Below are positions 36,993 through 48,449 of a stretch of 64,000 nucleotides of DNA, in pieces; the first letter of the stretch is position 1; each line of letters starts with the position of its first letter. This DNA comes from Heterodera schachtii. Lineage: Eukaryota > Nematoda > Chromadorea > Rhabditida > Heteroderidae. The stretch lies in the NCBI GenBank assembly GCA_023374025.1, contig SIJG01000138.1:9043-73042 (forward strand), in the 5' to 3' direction. The notes beneath the pieces were generated by a model. The model made no database searches and was not told where the DNA came from. It saw only the letters and a program-made list of their open reading frames with translations. Position numbers and translations under genes: made by a program.

Positions 36993-37600
36993 GGTAAATA
37001 TTGATCATCGTCACCAAACTCAAAATTGCTTAAAAACGGTCACATGGTCAGAATCGATGTAAAAATGCTAGAAATGTGTTGGAAAATAAAATTAAGGGCG
37101 CGCTTGCCCTTTTTCAGGCCGAAAAAGTGCCGGAATTGGAGTGCCAAACTCAGCTGGGACTCAAGTGACCTCACTATAAAAAGCACTCAAAAGACATTTT
37201 AAATAATTTTTCTAGGGTAATTTGTGGCGCTGAACACGAATATGATATTTGTTTTTCAAAATTCCAAACCCGAATTCGAACAAAAATTCGAAATTCATCT
37301 AGGCATAGGACTAGGCTTCTGCTTCAGTTTAGGCTTAGGTTCAGCGACCTCGAAAACCCCTAAAAATATATTTGCCTTTTAATTTATGAATTTCGAATTT
37401 TTGTTCGAATTCGGGTTCGAGACAAATGTCATTTTCGTGATCAGCGCCACAAATTACCCTAGAAAAGTTATTTAAAATGTCTTTTGTGTGCTTTTTATAG
37501 TGAGGTCAATTGAGTACCAGCTGAGTTTGGCACACCCCCGAAAAAGTTTTTCCAACCCATTTCTAACATTTTTACATCGATTCTGACTGTTTTTAAGCAA
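36993..37600. mobile_element. Palindromic element, second clear member
   Basis: Left arm GGTAAATATTGATCATCGTC through GGGCGCGCTTGCCC and GGCGCTGAACACGAATATGA; right arm from GTGATCAGCGCCACAAATTA to the complement of CAGAATCGATGTAAA. It matches the arms of 10945-11868 but has a different, short AT-rich centre and a truncated right end. Confidence 0.7.
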
Positions 37601-37609
37601 TTTGATATA

Positions 37610-38690
37610 AGAGAATGTTGCTACAAAAACCAATTATTTGTTGGCAAATCAATACAATTATGTTTTCATTGTCTTTAAAAAAAGCTTTTTTCCATTCTAA
37701 TAAAATTTATATAAGCAAATCATATTGAAGAAAGCCTAAAAATATATTCAATTTTTTACTCTTATTTTATACATTTATAAGGGTTTGACAAAGTTCAAAA
37801 TACCAGAGTTTTCGATGTTCAAAACACGAAGCTTTTCCCAAAAATAAAATTTCCCTATAAATTTAATGTATGGTAAAATAAAAGTATTTTTATTCTCGCC
37901 ATATCCTACCCTCTCTGCTGCTGGCGGCGCGTTTCAAGAATTAGAGAATTAGTTACGGTTTCGTTTTGCGGTTGCCACCGCCGGAGGTGCGTATGTCGGC
38001 ACAGAGTTTTTTTTTTTTTTAAATTAATGCTTCGATTTTTTAAGTTTTGACATAATTTACCAAAAATTTATGTTAAGAATAAAAGGTCGATCCATCAAAA
38101 TATAAAATCTATCATGTTTAAAATCTATGCGGCTTGCTCGGACTTCCCGACCCGGGAAATTTCCTGGATTTTCACTTCTTGGTCTCGTCGGTCTTTGCTT
38201 TTTGGTTTTGAGAATTTTTTATGCTGTTAAGGCTTGGAGTCTGTTGACCAAAGTTTTCACGTTAAAGTTTATATATGTACTATAAACATTTTTTTAAATA
38301 TTTCTTTTTTAGAGATTCTCAAAATTAAAAAATGTCTTTCGAGATTCTTCTGGTCAAAAAAATATGGCTAAAAAAGGGAATCGAAAAAATTTGTCATAAA
38401 AATTTCGTAAGCCATCAAATTCGCAACAACAAAAAAACATTTTGAGCCCGACTTTCTCTAGACGACTCTTCAAAATTTCAAATAAAATATACACCATTCC
38501 CATAGACACACAACAGTTAAAAAATTGACAAATTTAAAATTTAAAAAGTAAAGGTAAAACAAAACAATTTTATTTTATAGGTGGTTAGGGAAGGGAAGGG
38601 AATCATTATTAAAATATAAATTCGATTGAACATTTGGAGTAAAATTCTGTCTGAAATTTATAGAGAAATTGATTTCCATTTGGCCTTTAT
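37610..38690. other. AT-rich intergenic stretch, no gene seen
   Basis: Only a short GC-rich patch near 37920-38005 (GCCACCGCCGGAGGTGCG) and GACCCGGGAAATTTCC near 38148 stand out. No coding signal recognised. Confidence 0.35.
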
Positions 38691-38693
38691 AAA

Positions 38694-39953
38694 TTAGAAA
38701 TTGCCTCCATCCCTAATGAATACCAACCAATTCGTGGCCCATTTTTGGTGAAAATGGATGCAGTATCCGACCACATCAGCATAACCGAAAGTTTTCATTT
38801 CAGTTTTTAAATGAACCATTAATCCAAAAACCGTTGCCTTCGTAAGCAAAAGTGCCACGGCATTTTCTGGCTGAGTTCTCAAACGATGCGTGCTGTTTGG
38901 AGGCGAATCCGATGAAGGCATAGCTGAAAATCAGCAAGGAGAAAAAAAAGTAATTAAAGGGTAATCAAATTTAATTGTTTTTGTGTAAAATCTATAAAGT
39001 AATTGAGTGATAATTAATAAAAGCATACTCATTCATATTTGCAACATGAATTTCAATGTAAAAATGCCCGATTGATTCACTGTTCGGCTCAGCGTATTTT
39101 GCGATGACGGAGCGTCAAATCTTTTTGAAATATTTAAAATTTAATATCCGGAAGAAGTTTGTATGTATATTCAAACAAAAGTTTTTTTATAAATCATATT
39201 TTTTATGTGACATTTTAATTGTATCAGCATTGAAACGATACAAAAAAATTAGAGCCTAATGAGGCCACTGATTTCGCCCCTTCCATTTTTCTGGATTTGT
39301 GCCTGTAATAAACTTTTTTGTACTTTTAATTTCGAAGTACGAATTCACTGTTGGGCATTGCGCATTCTGCGACGACAGAGCTAAAATCTTTAAAAAATTT
39401 TTAAAGGAATTTCAAATTAATAATATTTATAACTAATTTTTCAATTTCTATTTACCATTTTATAATGTGGACTGTCAAACATTCGGAGCCAACGATTTCG
39501 AGATCAATGTGATGGCATTTGAATAGCAAACAATTTTGCTGTTATTAGAAATATTTGAATAATTATATAATTATAGATTAATATATATAATATTATTTTC
39601 CTTAACAATTTCACCTCGTCAAAGTTCAATCGATCATTTGAATGAACACCCTTTGAAATAAACAAACAAATAAATGAAAATAATCAAAAAATAAATTTTT
39701 TTTTTTCCAAAATGAATTTAATATTAGTTTTATTTACCATTTCTGTACCGCTCCTTCGAAATGTCAATAAAAGTTTCCAACACTGCAAATAAATTGCTCC
39801 AAAATGTTCTTTTTCTGTTCCTCCAAAATTGTGTTTTTTGACTGCATGTCGTTCATTTCTTGGCCCACCTGAAAAATTCAATTTGGCAAATATTAACGAG
39901 ACTGCTAATCCAATCATTAATTTTCGCACTCTGTTTCGCCGTCTGTTGTTCAT
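38694..39953 (-). pseudogene. Broken coiled-coil plus SPRY-domain gene (SPRYSEC/RBP-like)
   Basis: Minus-strand pieces in order: start region 39953-39738 (basic N-terminus, hydrophobic Leu-Met-Ile-Gly-Leu-Ala, then a coil), 39650-39615, 39538-39456 (Cys-His-His-Ile-Asp-Leu-Glu-Ile-Val-Gly), a decayed exon about 39388-39330, a related exon 39120-39029 (Phe-Tyr-Ile-Glu-Ile), and 38925-38694 (Ala-Phe-Ile-Gly-Phe-Ala, then Tyr-Ala-Asp-Val-Val-Gly-Tyr). These are the ordered blocks of a SPRY domain, a protein-binding beta-sandwich; secreted SPRY proteins are an expanded effector-type family in cyst nematodes. Frame breaks occur in the coil and between the last two SPRY blocks, and one exon has lost its AG acceptor, so it is called a pseudogene. 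The 47-48 kb locus is the nearest relative here. Confidence 0.68.
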
Positions 39954-40025
39954 TTTTGCTGTTGTAAAAGGTGATCAAAAATTGTCTGCTGAGAATTTTG
40001 TAGCTCTGTGAAATGATCGACAGAA

Positions 40026-40360
40026 ACTAAATTGATACATCACTAGGGTTATAAATTGTATGATTTCGCATATTTTCTGTGCATATGCTATGAAGAAAGG
40101 GGATCATAAACAGCATTTCTACGTTAAATTTTTTTTGATTAGGTGAAGGTTTTTGCATATAAATGCATATTTTGGGGGGTTTTCGGGAATAAATTTCATA
40201 TTTCGGCCATTTTTTGGCAAATTTTCAATGAAGTTGCAAAAAAAACAAAAAAATACACACCTTTTCACTGTTTGGCTCACGTATTTTGCGATGACTGATC
40301 GCCAAATCTTTAGGAAAATATTTTAAATTTAATATCCGGAATTTAAATATAATATACATC
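40026..40360. repeat. TAGGG-ended MITE remnant and a stray SPRY exon copy
   Basis: CACTAGGGTTATAAATTG starts a run like other TAGGG-ended elements. At 40260-40345 the minus strand reads Arg-Ser-Val-Ile-Ala-Lys-Tyr again, a third decayed copy of the SPRY exon found at 39029-39120, with the same CGTATTTTGCGATGAC core. Confidence 0.5.
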
Positions 40361-40363
40361 ACT

Positions 40364-40826
40364 TGGGCTATCAATTTTATGTAAATACATATTTTTTTCC
40401 TGGATTCTCCATGGTCTAAATAGTAGGAAAAACACTTTATTTTTTGTTCTTGCGAACAAAAGGGACTTTTATTTACATATTTTTACATTTTCTCGATTTT
40501 CTTACATATTTGGTATATATTTTGGACTTTTTTCTTATATATTTTCATTTTTTACATATTTTGAGGATTTTTGAAAATGTTCCCCTGAAAAATACCAAAA
40601 GTAATTTTTAAAATACTAAAAGGTGATTCTAAGCCTATTTAAGTTTAATGGCATTTTGGGCATATTTCAGCCCTTACGACGAGGAATTTTTTTCCAAAAA
40701 ATAATCATTTTAAAAATTTCATTTACATATTTGGTATATATCTGGGTTTTTTGTACATATTTAGGCTTTTTCTTACATATTTATGTACATATTTTGACCA
40801 TTTTTTGACATATTTTTGGCCGCCCT
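40364..40826. mobile_element. hAT MITE, inverted copy of the 9385 family
   Basis: Shares CCTGGATTCTCCATG, GTAGGAAAAACACTTT, TTGCGAACAAAAGGGAC and ACATATTT arrays with 9385-10021 in the opposite orientation. Ends GGGCTATCAATTTTATGT and GGCCGCCCTA. Target duplication not found. Confidence 0.65.
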
Positions 40827-40859
40827 ACAAATGAGCATATTGGACACGACGAGACTTTT

Positions 40860-41420
40860 ATTTCGCACTTTTTGTACATGTTTTCATTTTTTTTAATAAT
40901 ATTTAAACGTTTATGAGAATTTTTAGAAATATCTTATACAAAAAATTGAAAATGTCCTCTAAAACGAAATTTTTATAAAATGAAATTGGTGAAAACAATT
41001 ATTATTATTATTCATGATTTTAATTTAAAAATAATTAAATTCACTTTTTTTGAATTGAAAAATTTAGGGACTCATCATTTTTAGGGGTATATTAAAAATG
41101 CCGATTTTTCTTTGTTCCTTTTTTGGCTTATGACTGAAATTACTAAATAAAACCCCCATTTACAGCATTGGTTTGAGTTTCTAAAAATGACTTTAATCAT
41201 TTGTTCATTTCGGCATCCCTAAATATCGATTATTTTCAAATAATCATATGAATTAAATTTTAATTCTTTTGAATAGTTTTACAGATTTAAATAAATTTAA
41301 GAAATTTTCTGTATACCACACAAATGGTTCTATATTTTTTGTTATTAATTTTTTAGCGAAATTAATAAAAAAAAAATTAGAGAATTGGAATATCAAAAAT
41401 TTGCATAAATTTGAATAAAA
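40860..41420. other. AT-rich intergenic stretch, no gene seen
   Basis: No coding, repeat or RNA signal recognised. Confidence 0.35.
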
Positions 41421-41438
41421 AATAAATTTTGAGTACAT

Positions 41439-41636
41439 CTAATTTGGTTTGGCTTTCAATTTGTACGCATTTTCACCATTTATTTCCAAATAAAATTTTT
41501 CTCCCCTCGCGCAAATTTTCCGACCGACAATACAATCAATTAATAAGTAATATTTGGCATCCCATTTTCTGTCCTCCATGGCAAATTTTTTCCATGACAC
41601 ACTTTTCTGGTGGATTTGATTAGCGATCACTTTCAT
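41439..41636 (-). CDS. Hypothetical small protein, 65 codons
   Basis: A minus-strand frame from an ATG at 41636 to TAG at 41439, with base composition more balanced than the flanks. The open frame extends upstream to 41696, but that part is driven by a poly-C tract, so the internal ATG is preferred. The product is basic, with Trp-Lys-Lys-Phe and Gly-Arg-Lys-Ile-Cys segments. No signal peptide, membrane segment or family recognised. It may be a terminal exon of a larger gene. Confidence 0.35.
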   Translation of the reverse strand: MKVIANQIHQKSVSWKKFAMEDRKWDAKYYLLIDCIVGRKICARGEKFYLEINGENAYKLKAKPN

Positions 41637-42258
41637 TTGTACGCAAACATTCAAAAGATTCGAATCACTCACCCCCCCCCCCCCCACCAATGGCACTTTC
41701 TTTTACCCATTCATTCATTCGCAAATATATGTAAGCCTATTTATTGGACCTTCTCAATTTATTGAGCATGAAAAATTGGCAACTAACTTAATAATAGTTG
41801 TTTTTATTATTTTTTATAATTTTTTTAAATATTTTTTTTCTTGCGTAATTTTGGGCACTGTATCCCATGTCAATTACTGTAAAATGACTTTTTTTTAAAC
41901 GGTCAATTTAGGGAATTTAAAGCAATTAGCAATATTCTTCACACTTTTTGTCAAATTCTTATTTATAATGCAAAATTATTTACTGTTACCTCTTTTGCCC
42001 CTTTACCATGACAATGGTCTTAGAATAATGCACGAAAAACTGAGAAACCCAATTTTGGACACTTTGACGCAACTGAAAATGCCATTGGAAAAGAAAAAGA
42101 AGCGAGGTAAAAATGGAAAGATAAAATTAAAAAAAATAAACAAAAAAACCAAAATAAAAATAAATATGATTTAATAATAAAAAAGCAAAAATAAAATTAA
42201 TTAAAAATATAATTTAATAATAAAAAAGCAAAACAAATAATTAAGAAGGTATCAAAAA

Positions 42259-43157
42259 ATGAATGCGACACAGCCGAGTGGCAGAATGGAAAACATGGAA
42301 CTAAGCAAAAAATGTACGAATTTGGTGGTTATGGCCAATAAAATGGGGAGAAAAAGCCGAGAAAACAATTCGAAAAAAGAAAATGAACCAAACGAATTGG
42401 AATTAAATTTTCTGGAAAATTTTGGCGTTGGAGCGCAGAAAAATGTAAAAAATATAAATAAATAATGAATAGGGCCTGGTTTTTTAGACCTAAAAATGCT
42501 GTGAAAAAATTCATTTTAAGGCACAAAAAAGTGCTTACATCAGAGAATGGCACGACAAATATTTGGCGGACATGGAAAAAGTGTTGGGACAGAAGCGAAC
42601 TCAGCCGAGAAATCTATTGACAGAGCAAAAGTATAAAAGTCTAATGGAAAAAGTGAAGGTAAAAAAAGAAAAGGAAAAGAAAAAAAGGATTAAATAAATA
42701 AATAATTTAAAAAATTTAAAAAATCATAAAAATAATAAAACTTAATATTTTAGTTGGCCGAAAGCATTCACAAAACTAATGGCAAAGTGCCGAAGCATTT
42801 GAAGAGCATATTGAAAAAGTACAGAATTTCTTGGGAGTATGGACCCAGCGGAGGTGAGTCTTTGGGAGGACAAATTTCAAAAATGCTTAAGCCCCAGGCT
42901 ATCCTGCAATAGTAAAATAATTAATTTGATTTGTTATAAGGGAAAAGCTTAACGGCTTTTTGTCCCGATTTGTTTCGGGCTTAACCCTAAATTTTTAAGA
43001 AATGGCCGTGAATTATCTTGTCGAGAATGGCACCGGACGAATCATTATCAGTGTTGCTCATTTGTTCAATGTCCTGCACAAATACCATTTGCTCACAGGG
43101 CACAGACGAAGCATTTCAATGTTCAATGCGGTGAAAAAAGAAGTGAAAAATATTTAG
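42259..43157 (+). CDS. Four-exon gene of unknown function
   Basis: Exons 42259-42444, 42521-42658, 42754-42853 and 43000-43157 join with matching phases (0, 0, 1) and GT-AG borders into about 194 residues ending at TAG 43155. The first exon is Lys/Asn/Glu-rich with many Met. The second begins with a Tyr-Ile-Arg-Glu-Trp-His helix and has Gln-Pro-Arg-Asn-Leu-Leu-Thr-Glu-Gln-Lys-Tyr. The last holds a hydrophobic Ile-Ile-Ile-Ser-Val-Ala-His-Leu helix. The arrangement is faintly like small DNA-binding regions of transposon-derived proteins, which is a guess. An extra ATG frame upstream (41968-42106) ends at a GT donor but its phase does not fit exon 1. Transcription evidence is needed to fix the start. 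Confidence 0.5.
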
Positions 43158-43272
43158 ATGAGACAGATAAATTTAAAAAACATAGAAAACGGTGCAAAAC
43201 TTTTTTTTATAGGTGCGCAATATTTGGTGAATATTTATGTGAGAAAAAATGTTCTATGAAGAGAAATTACTA

Positions 43273-43800
43273 GGGCTGTCAAAAATATGTACATAAATAT
43301 GTAAGAAAAAACCCGAAATATGTACCAAATATGTAATAAAATTTTAAAATGCTTATTTTTTTTGGAAAAAAATTCTTCGCAAAAGGTGAAATAGGCAAAA
43401 AATGCTATAAAAATGACCTAGATAGGCCTAGAATCACCTTTAATTATTTTAAAAATGATTTTGATATCTCATTTTTGGAAAATAGCGATTTTTAGAGGTA
43501 AATTTTATTTTTTCTAAAGAAATTACTATAAATTTTCAAAAATTCTCAAAATATGTAAAAAAGAAAATGAAAAACGAAAAATTGACGAAATTTTGGATTT
43601 TTTAAGAAAAACATGTAAAAAAATTATAATATGTAAGAAAAAAGTCTAAAATATGTATGTATAAAATTCCGAAATATGTAAATATGTATAAAAACCTCGA
43701 AATATGTAAAAATGTGTAAATAAAAATCCATATTTTTGTTCGCAAACACAAAAAAAAATGTATTTCCTACTATTCAGAGCATGGAGAAGCCAGAAAAAAT
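43273..43800. mobile_element. hAT MITE, 9385 family, right end lost
   Basis: Starts TAGGGCTGTCAAAAATATGT; interior AAATATGTA arrays; GTTCGCAAACACAAAAAA and GAGCATGGAGAAGCCAG near the right match 9385-10021. The right inverted repeat is missing. Confidence 0.65.
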
Positions 43801-43982
43801 GAATTTTAAAGGAAAAAAAGAAACGACGAGATAGAAAGAAGTACAGAGGCTTTTCACTACATTCATTAGGAAGTTGGGTACTTTCCGTTTGGCCCTACAC
43901 CACAAAATTTTCAAAAATGTCAATAAGGGCGTGCTGAAGGCGATTTAACCATTCCCATTGCATCAATTAGCGGAGAGATAAT

Positions 43983-44717
43983 CAGAGGTGCCAGATCTGA
44001 GGATTTATCCTCATTTTGTGGCTTTTTGATAGGTCAATGAGGATTTTTTTGGAAAATGAGGATTTGAGGATTTTTGTGGCTTTTTGAAAAATTTTGAGGA
44101 TTTTTGAGGCTTTTGGGGAAAATCCTCAGAATCTTTTAAATTTTGATAAATTTGGCATAATGTTTTACAATTATTTAATAATTTGGGTTTGTAATAGAGC
44201 ATCAAAACGAAAACAGAACCAATTTTTTTTTCAAAAAACCACAAAATTAAGAATTTTTTAATGAAAATCTGCTAAAAATATGGTCAAAATTCTCAATTTT
44301 TCCCCCGGCGGCGCCTATCGGCACCGCCGGACCCTAAAAATCCTTTATTTTCTTAAAATTTTTGCTTAAAATTGCAAAATTTGGCCTTTTTGTGAACAAA
44401 TCTGTTAACAAATCGCATTAAAAATTACAAAAATTTTCCCGGCGGCGCCTATCGGCACCGCCGGCCCCGCTGTCCCCGAAAGTTTTTGAAAAAAGCGCCA
44501 CAAAAAAACAACTTCGATTTTTCATGCTCAGAATTTCACAAAATGTCTATTTCAAACAAAAATTGCTCAAATTTGATCTTAGACAATCAAAAATATAACA
44601 ATTGAGCAGTTTAAACGTGTTTTGAATAAATTTTGTAAAAATGAGGCTTTTTGACCCAAAATGAGGTTTTTTTGCATGCCTAATGAGGCTTTTGAAAATT
44701 TTAATCTGGCAGCCCTG
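43983..44717. mobile_element. hAT-type MITE with 8-bp target duplication
   Basis: 735 bp, ends CAGAGGTGCCAGAT and ATCTGGCAGCCCTG, flanked by GAGATAAT at 43975-43982 and 44718-44725. The interior has GAGGATTTTT/GAGGCTTTTT words and two GC hairpins at about 44303 and 44437. No transposase. Confidence 0.85.
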
Positions 44718-44725
44718 GAGATAAT

Positions 44726-45320
44726 GGTCCTCCCTTTTCCCCGTTTTGCGCATAATTATAAAATGTGAAAGCGCCCCTATTCCTTTTCATTTTACTGCCT
44801 AGCTTCATTTTTAAACCGAAAATGGCCCTCAATTTTATATCCTTATTCCAAAATGAATTGTTAAACTTTATTTTTTTTTATCAATCTCAATTTTCCGAAT
44901 TAACTTTATTGTTAAATGAATAAAAATTAAAAATAACGGAAACAAAATGGAAAAAAAGTCATGAGTTTATCGAAATGGTAGCAACTGATCATTATTATTC
45001 CTCAACAGAGAGCGGAACGATAAAATTTGAATTTGGGCCCAAAGTTTGCCTCAATTTCGTCTTTCCATTCATACAGAGAAACAAATGGAAACAAATTATC
45101 AAAATCAGCAGAAAAGTCCGAGTCCAAAGTGTATTTGAATTCTTAAAATATTTATAAAATTCAATTTTTTATTTTTTTTTTTCTAACCCAAAAGTTGTCC
45201 ATTTTTCGTGAAAAATATTTGACGAGTGCCAAAGTCAATGCCAATTCTAACAACATCACCAACAGAAAATGTGGCAGCGGCACGCATACCTGCGCAAACG
45301 GGGGGGGGGATGGGGGATGG
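44726..45320. other. Spacer, no confident gene
   Basis: A 60-codon plus-strand frame at 44975-45157 exists, but has no supporting splice sites or motifs. A poly-G tract lies at 45301-45309. Confidence 0.3.
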
Positions 45321-45328
45321 ATCATGAC

Positions 45329-46882
45329 TAGGCTGTCAAAAATATGGATATAAAATCGCGAAATATGGCCATAAAATATGGATGAAAAATCGCAAAATAT
45401 GGACATAAAATGGCAAAAATATGGACATAAATTTTTTCAAATTGAGGTGTACATTTTTCAAAATTCTTCATATTTATTGGTTAAAATTGCATATGAGATA
45501 CATTTCCAAATTTTGGGGTGAAAAACTCATTCGATTGTCGGCAAGAGTTGACTTATAAATGGAAAAGGAACGTTCAACATCAACCGAGGTAAGGGGAGCA
45601 AATTTGTAAAAGGGGACAAGATTTGGTGGCACATCAAATTGGGTGTTTTTACCCGAAATTATTTGACAAATTTGAGAAATCGTTTGAAGACCGGCGTTGT
45701 TCGAAACAATAAAAGCGAATTTTTCTCGGATTCTTTCTGCTTTTTCACCGGTCGCGTTGTCCATTTCGTTTTGTACGCCTGCAAAAATCTCCAACGCCTC
45801 TTGAATGGTCAGGCCCTGTGTCTCAAGTTTAGTGATTGCCTGACTCAAGCGACCAAAATTTGACTCAATGTATGCCAAGTCCTGCCACACAGAATCAGTA
45901 AAACACTCCTGACAATCCTCAATACAAGCCGCATCATTCGGACAAACATGTCCACAACCTAATTCATTTAAATAAAAATCAAACAAAATATAATTGAAAA
46001 AACGAGCGCTTTAATCGACTAAAAGTACTTCCAGTAATAAGCGGCAGCACACATCCAAGTACCCCATCTTGTTAACACTGGTTTTGGTAGTAGGGGCAGA
46101 TCTGGCATTTTATCCCGAAAAGTCTTGATTCGGTAAGGCGCTTTGACAAAAACTGCCTTTGTTTTGGCAATAAGTCGGTCAACATTTGGAAATTGGTCTC
46201 GGATCTTTTCGGCAATTCTGTGAAGCCCATGCGCCAGACAAGTGACGCTCAACAAATTGGGATAAAAGACCTTAAATTTTAATTTCGGAAAAATCAAAAA
46301 GGGAATGAAACTTTTAAATCTGTTGACATTTTCTTCATATATGCGGCGGCATCGGTGCAAATCAGCAAAGAATTCTCTCTATTAACACCACAACTCTCTA
46401 GATCAGGGGTATTTTTTAAAATTGCCACGTGCCGATTTACCTAGGCTGTTGTTGGCATGCTTCACAAAAAATAACGCGTCCATCCGTTGTGTAAATATCA
46501 TTGCCTTCAATTCTGGCAATCCAATCCCGAAGCCAAGCTGCTTTAGTTTTTTTTGGAGGCATTGGCCGAATCGGCAGAAGTAGGTTACAATAATATCTAC
46601 GATAATTGTTAAGCTTAATTAAATAAAATTCAAAAGGTAATTAATTTCGCTTATAAATTGGAAAAATGTCAAAATATGGTTATAAAATATGGTCATAATG
46701 CCAAAATATGGACAAATATGGAAATATGGACATGAATCGCGAAATATGGAAAAATATGGAAAATATGGATATAGAACCCATCCTAGAAGCTTCAAACCAA
46801 GCTAAAAACATGTTTTTCGTACGTTTCAGGCCTCCCACATTCCAGGAAAAAAATATGGATTTCCATATAAATGACAGCCCTA
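45329..46882 (-). mobile_element. hAT transposon with degenerate transposase
   Basis: 1554 bp bounded by TAGGCTGTCAAAAATATGG and CCATATAAATGACAGCCCTA, flanked by identical ATCATGAC (45321-45328, 46883-46890). Long for a MITE, and carries transposase exons on the minus strand. Confidence 0.88.
45474..46562 (-). pseudogene. hAT-family transposase, degenerate
   Basis: Minus-strand segments. 46562-46441 starts Met-Pro-Pro-Lys-Lys and ends with a zinc-finger-like Phe-Cys-Glu-Ala-Cys and a GT donor. 46360-46019 includes Thr-Cys-Leu-Ala-His-Gly-Leu-His-Arg and Leu-Thr-Arg-Trp-Gly-Thr-Trp, core blocks of a hAT subfamily. 45986-45474 ends with the hAT dimerisation block Ser-Val-Asp-Val-Glu-Arg-Ser-Phe-Ser. 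The element would be mobilised by this RNase-H-fold enzyme. The middle segment has an internal frame break (about 46310) and the insertion domain is short, so this copy is probably dead, though introns could explain some breaks. Confidence 0.75.
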
Positions 46883-46890
46883 ATCATGAC

Positions 46891-47320
46891 GTCAGAGAGA
46901 AAAAGTGAATAAAAAGAGGAAAAAAGGAGGAAAACGGAGAGAAAAAGGGAAAAAAGGAGGAAAAAGAGGAAAAAAGGGGAAAAAAGAGAAAAAATGAAAA
47001 AAAGAAGAAAAAAAGTAGATAAAACTGACAGTCCGTAAGCAAATTTTATTTTTTGGCGATTGTGATTGTTCGACAAAATTTAAAAAAATGAATGGGATTT
47101 ACAGCATTTAAATTGCTTAATAATTAACTTTAATATATCAGTCTATAGAAATAATTTTTTTAATTTTTGTAAATTTTTATTCATTATTTAAAAAAAATAT
47201 ATAAAATTATTTTTTTTTTAATTTTCTTCAATTTAAATTCATTTTTCACATTATTTTATATAAAACCTTGCATTATTTTAAACCTCCCCCCATGGGGGTC
47301 TAAAGTCGGACTTAAGACCC
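46891..47320. repeat. Purine-rich GGAAAAA repeat and AT-rich spacer
   Basis: 46905-47020 is a degenerate array of GGAGGAAAAAGAG words; the rest is AT-rich. No gene seen. Confidence 0.5.
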
Positions 47321-47325
47321 CTTCA

Positions 47326-48449
47326 CTAACCCTCCTTTTGTTGAGGATTGTCATCACCCTTCCTTGATCCATTGACACAAAAGTTGCCATAGCTTGAAAA
47401 AGTGTAAGTGCCAGTGCGGCACTGAATTATTTCGCCCAACGGCGTCGGCTGTTTGACGGCAAAACCGAAGAAAACGGAACTGAAAATGGCAAAAAAAAAA
47501 GTAAAATAAAATATTTTGTCTTGTTTATTAAATATTTATTTATTTTTATTAATTTAAATCACTTACCTTTTCATATTTACGACCGAAATTTCATAGTAAA
47601 AAGTGTTGAAAAATTCGGCGGCGGCGTAACGAATCGAATATTTGGCGAACACAGAACGAAATTCTTGGAGCAAATAAATGTATAAATAAACATGGCTGGG
47701 ATTCGTACTTGGTTGCCAGCCTGTTTGTACAATGTAAGATGCCGTCAATTTTTTGTCACCACAGATTTTGATGTCATTGTGACAAGCATTCGAATCCCAA
47801 TGATTTTGCTGTTTTGGGATTGAAATTTTCTAAAATTTAAATAATTTTTTAATTAAATAATTAGGAAATTTTCAAATAATAAATTAACCCTTTTTAATAT
47901 TTCCCCTCCCCCATTTTGACCACCTTCTGCTGTTTCTCCAATTCAAAGATCCTTTCTAAAATTGCCTTCTGATTATTTTGCAATTGTGTTGATTGCTGAT
48001 CAACAGTAACTTAAATTCGGGAAGAAAATTTATTCTTTTCAAATTTAAAAATAAAATAAATTATGCTTAATTATCAAATTAATTTTATTTACCGTATTTT
48101 TCCTTTTCCATTTTTGCCAACTTTGAATACAACAACAAAATTTGTTCCATGGTCAGCTTTTGTTTTGATAATTCTGCTTGAAGTAGCCTCTTAAAAATTA
48201 TATTTATGGTGCAAATTAAAAAAAAGACTTTTAAAAAATTAAAATATTTTTGAAAAAACTCGGGTTTTCGAGTCGAAGTCCCTTAATTAAGCACAAATGT
48301 TTCGTTTCTCGCATTCCATTTTCATTTTGGCAAAGCTTCGACAAATTTCCTATAAATTAATAATTAAAATTTATTTCCGTTTTTTTGTTGCGTTCTTCCA
48401 CTTCGATCTGTTTTTGATCACTGAATGATTCTGGGTTGTCAGTTTTTTA
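47326..48449 (-). CDS. Coiled-coil plus SPRY-domain protein (SPRYSEC/RBP-like), C-terminally truncated
   Basis: Minus-strand exons: a charged coil running into the N gap (48449 to about 48372), possibly 48349-48292, then 48189-48093, 48009-47924, 47808-47567 and 47479-47326 (TAG). The middle exons encode a coiled coil (Leu-Gln-Ala-Glu-Leu-Ser-Lys and Gln-Leu-Gln-Asn-Asn-Gln). The SPRY domain begins His-Trp-Asp-Ser-Asn-Ala-Cys-His, continues with Ser-Val-Phe-Ala-Lys and Phe-Tyr-Tyr-Glu-Ile, and the last exon has Val-Phe-Phe-Gly-Phe-Ala and Gly-Thr-Tyr-Thr-Phe. It stops before the Gly-Asp-Val-Val-Gly strand that completes SPRY. A 45-bp in-frame stretch in the 47808 exon has GT-AG ends and may be a short intron. 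No N-terminus is seen; the upstream minisatellite may encode part of it. Confidence 0.65.

Noticed and set aside
44975..45157. 60-codon plus-strand frame
   Set aside because: No motif, no splice partner and composition like the flanks.
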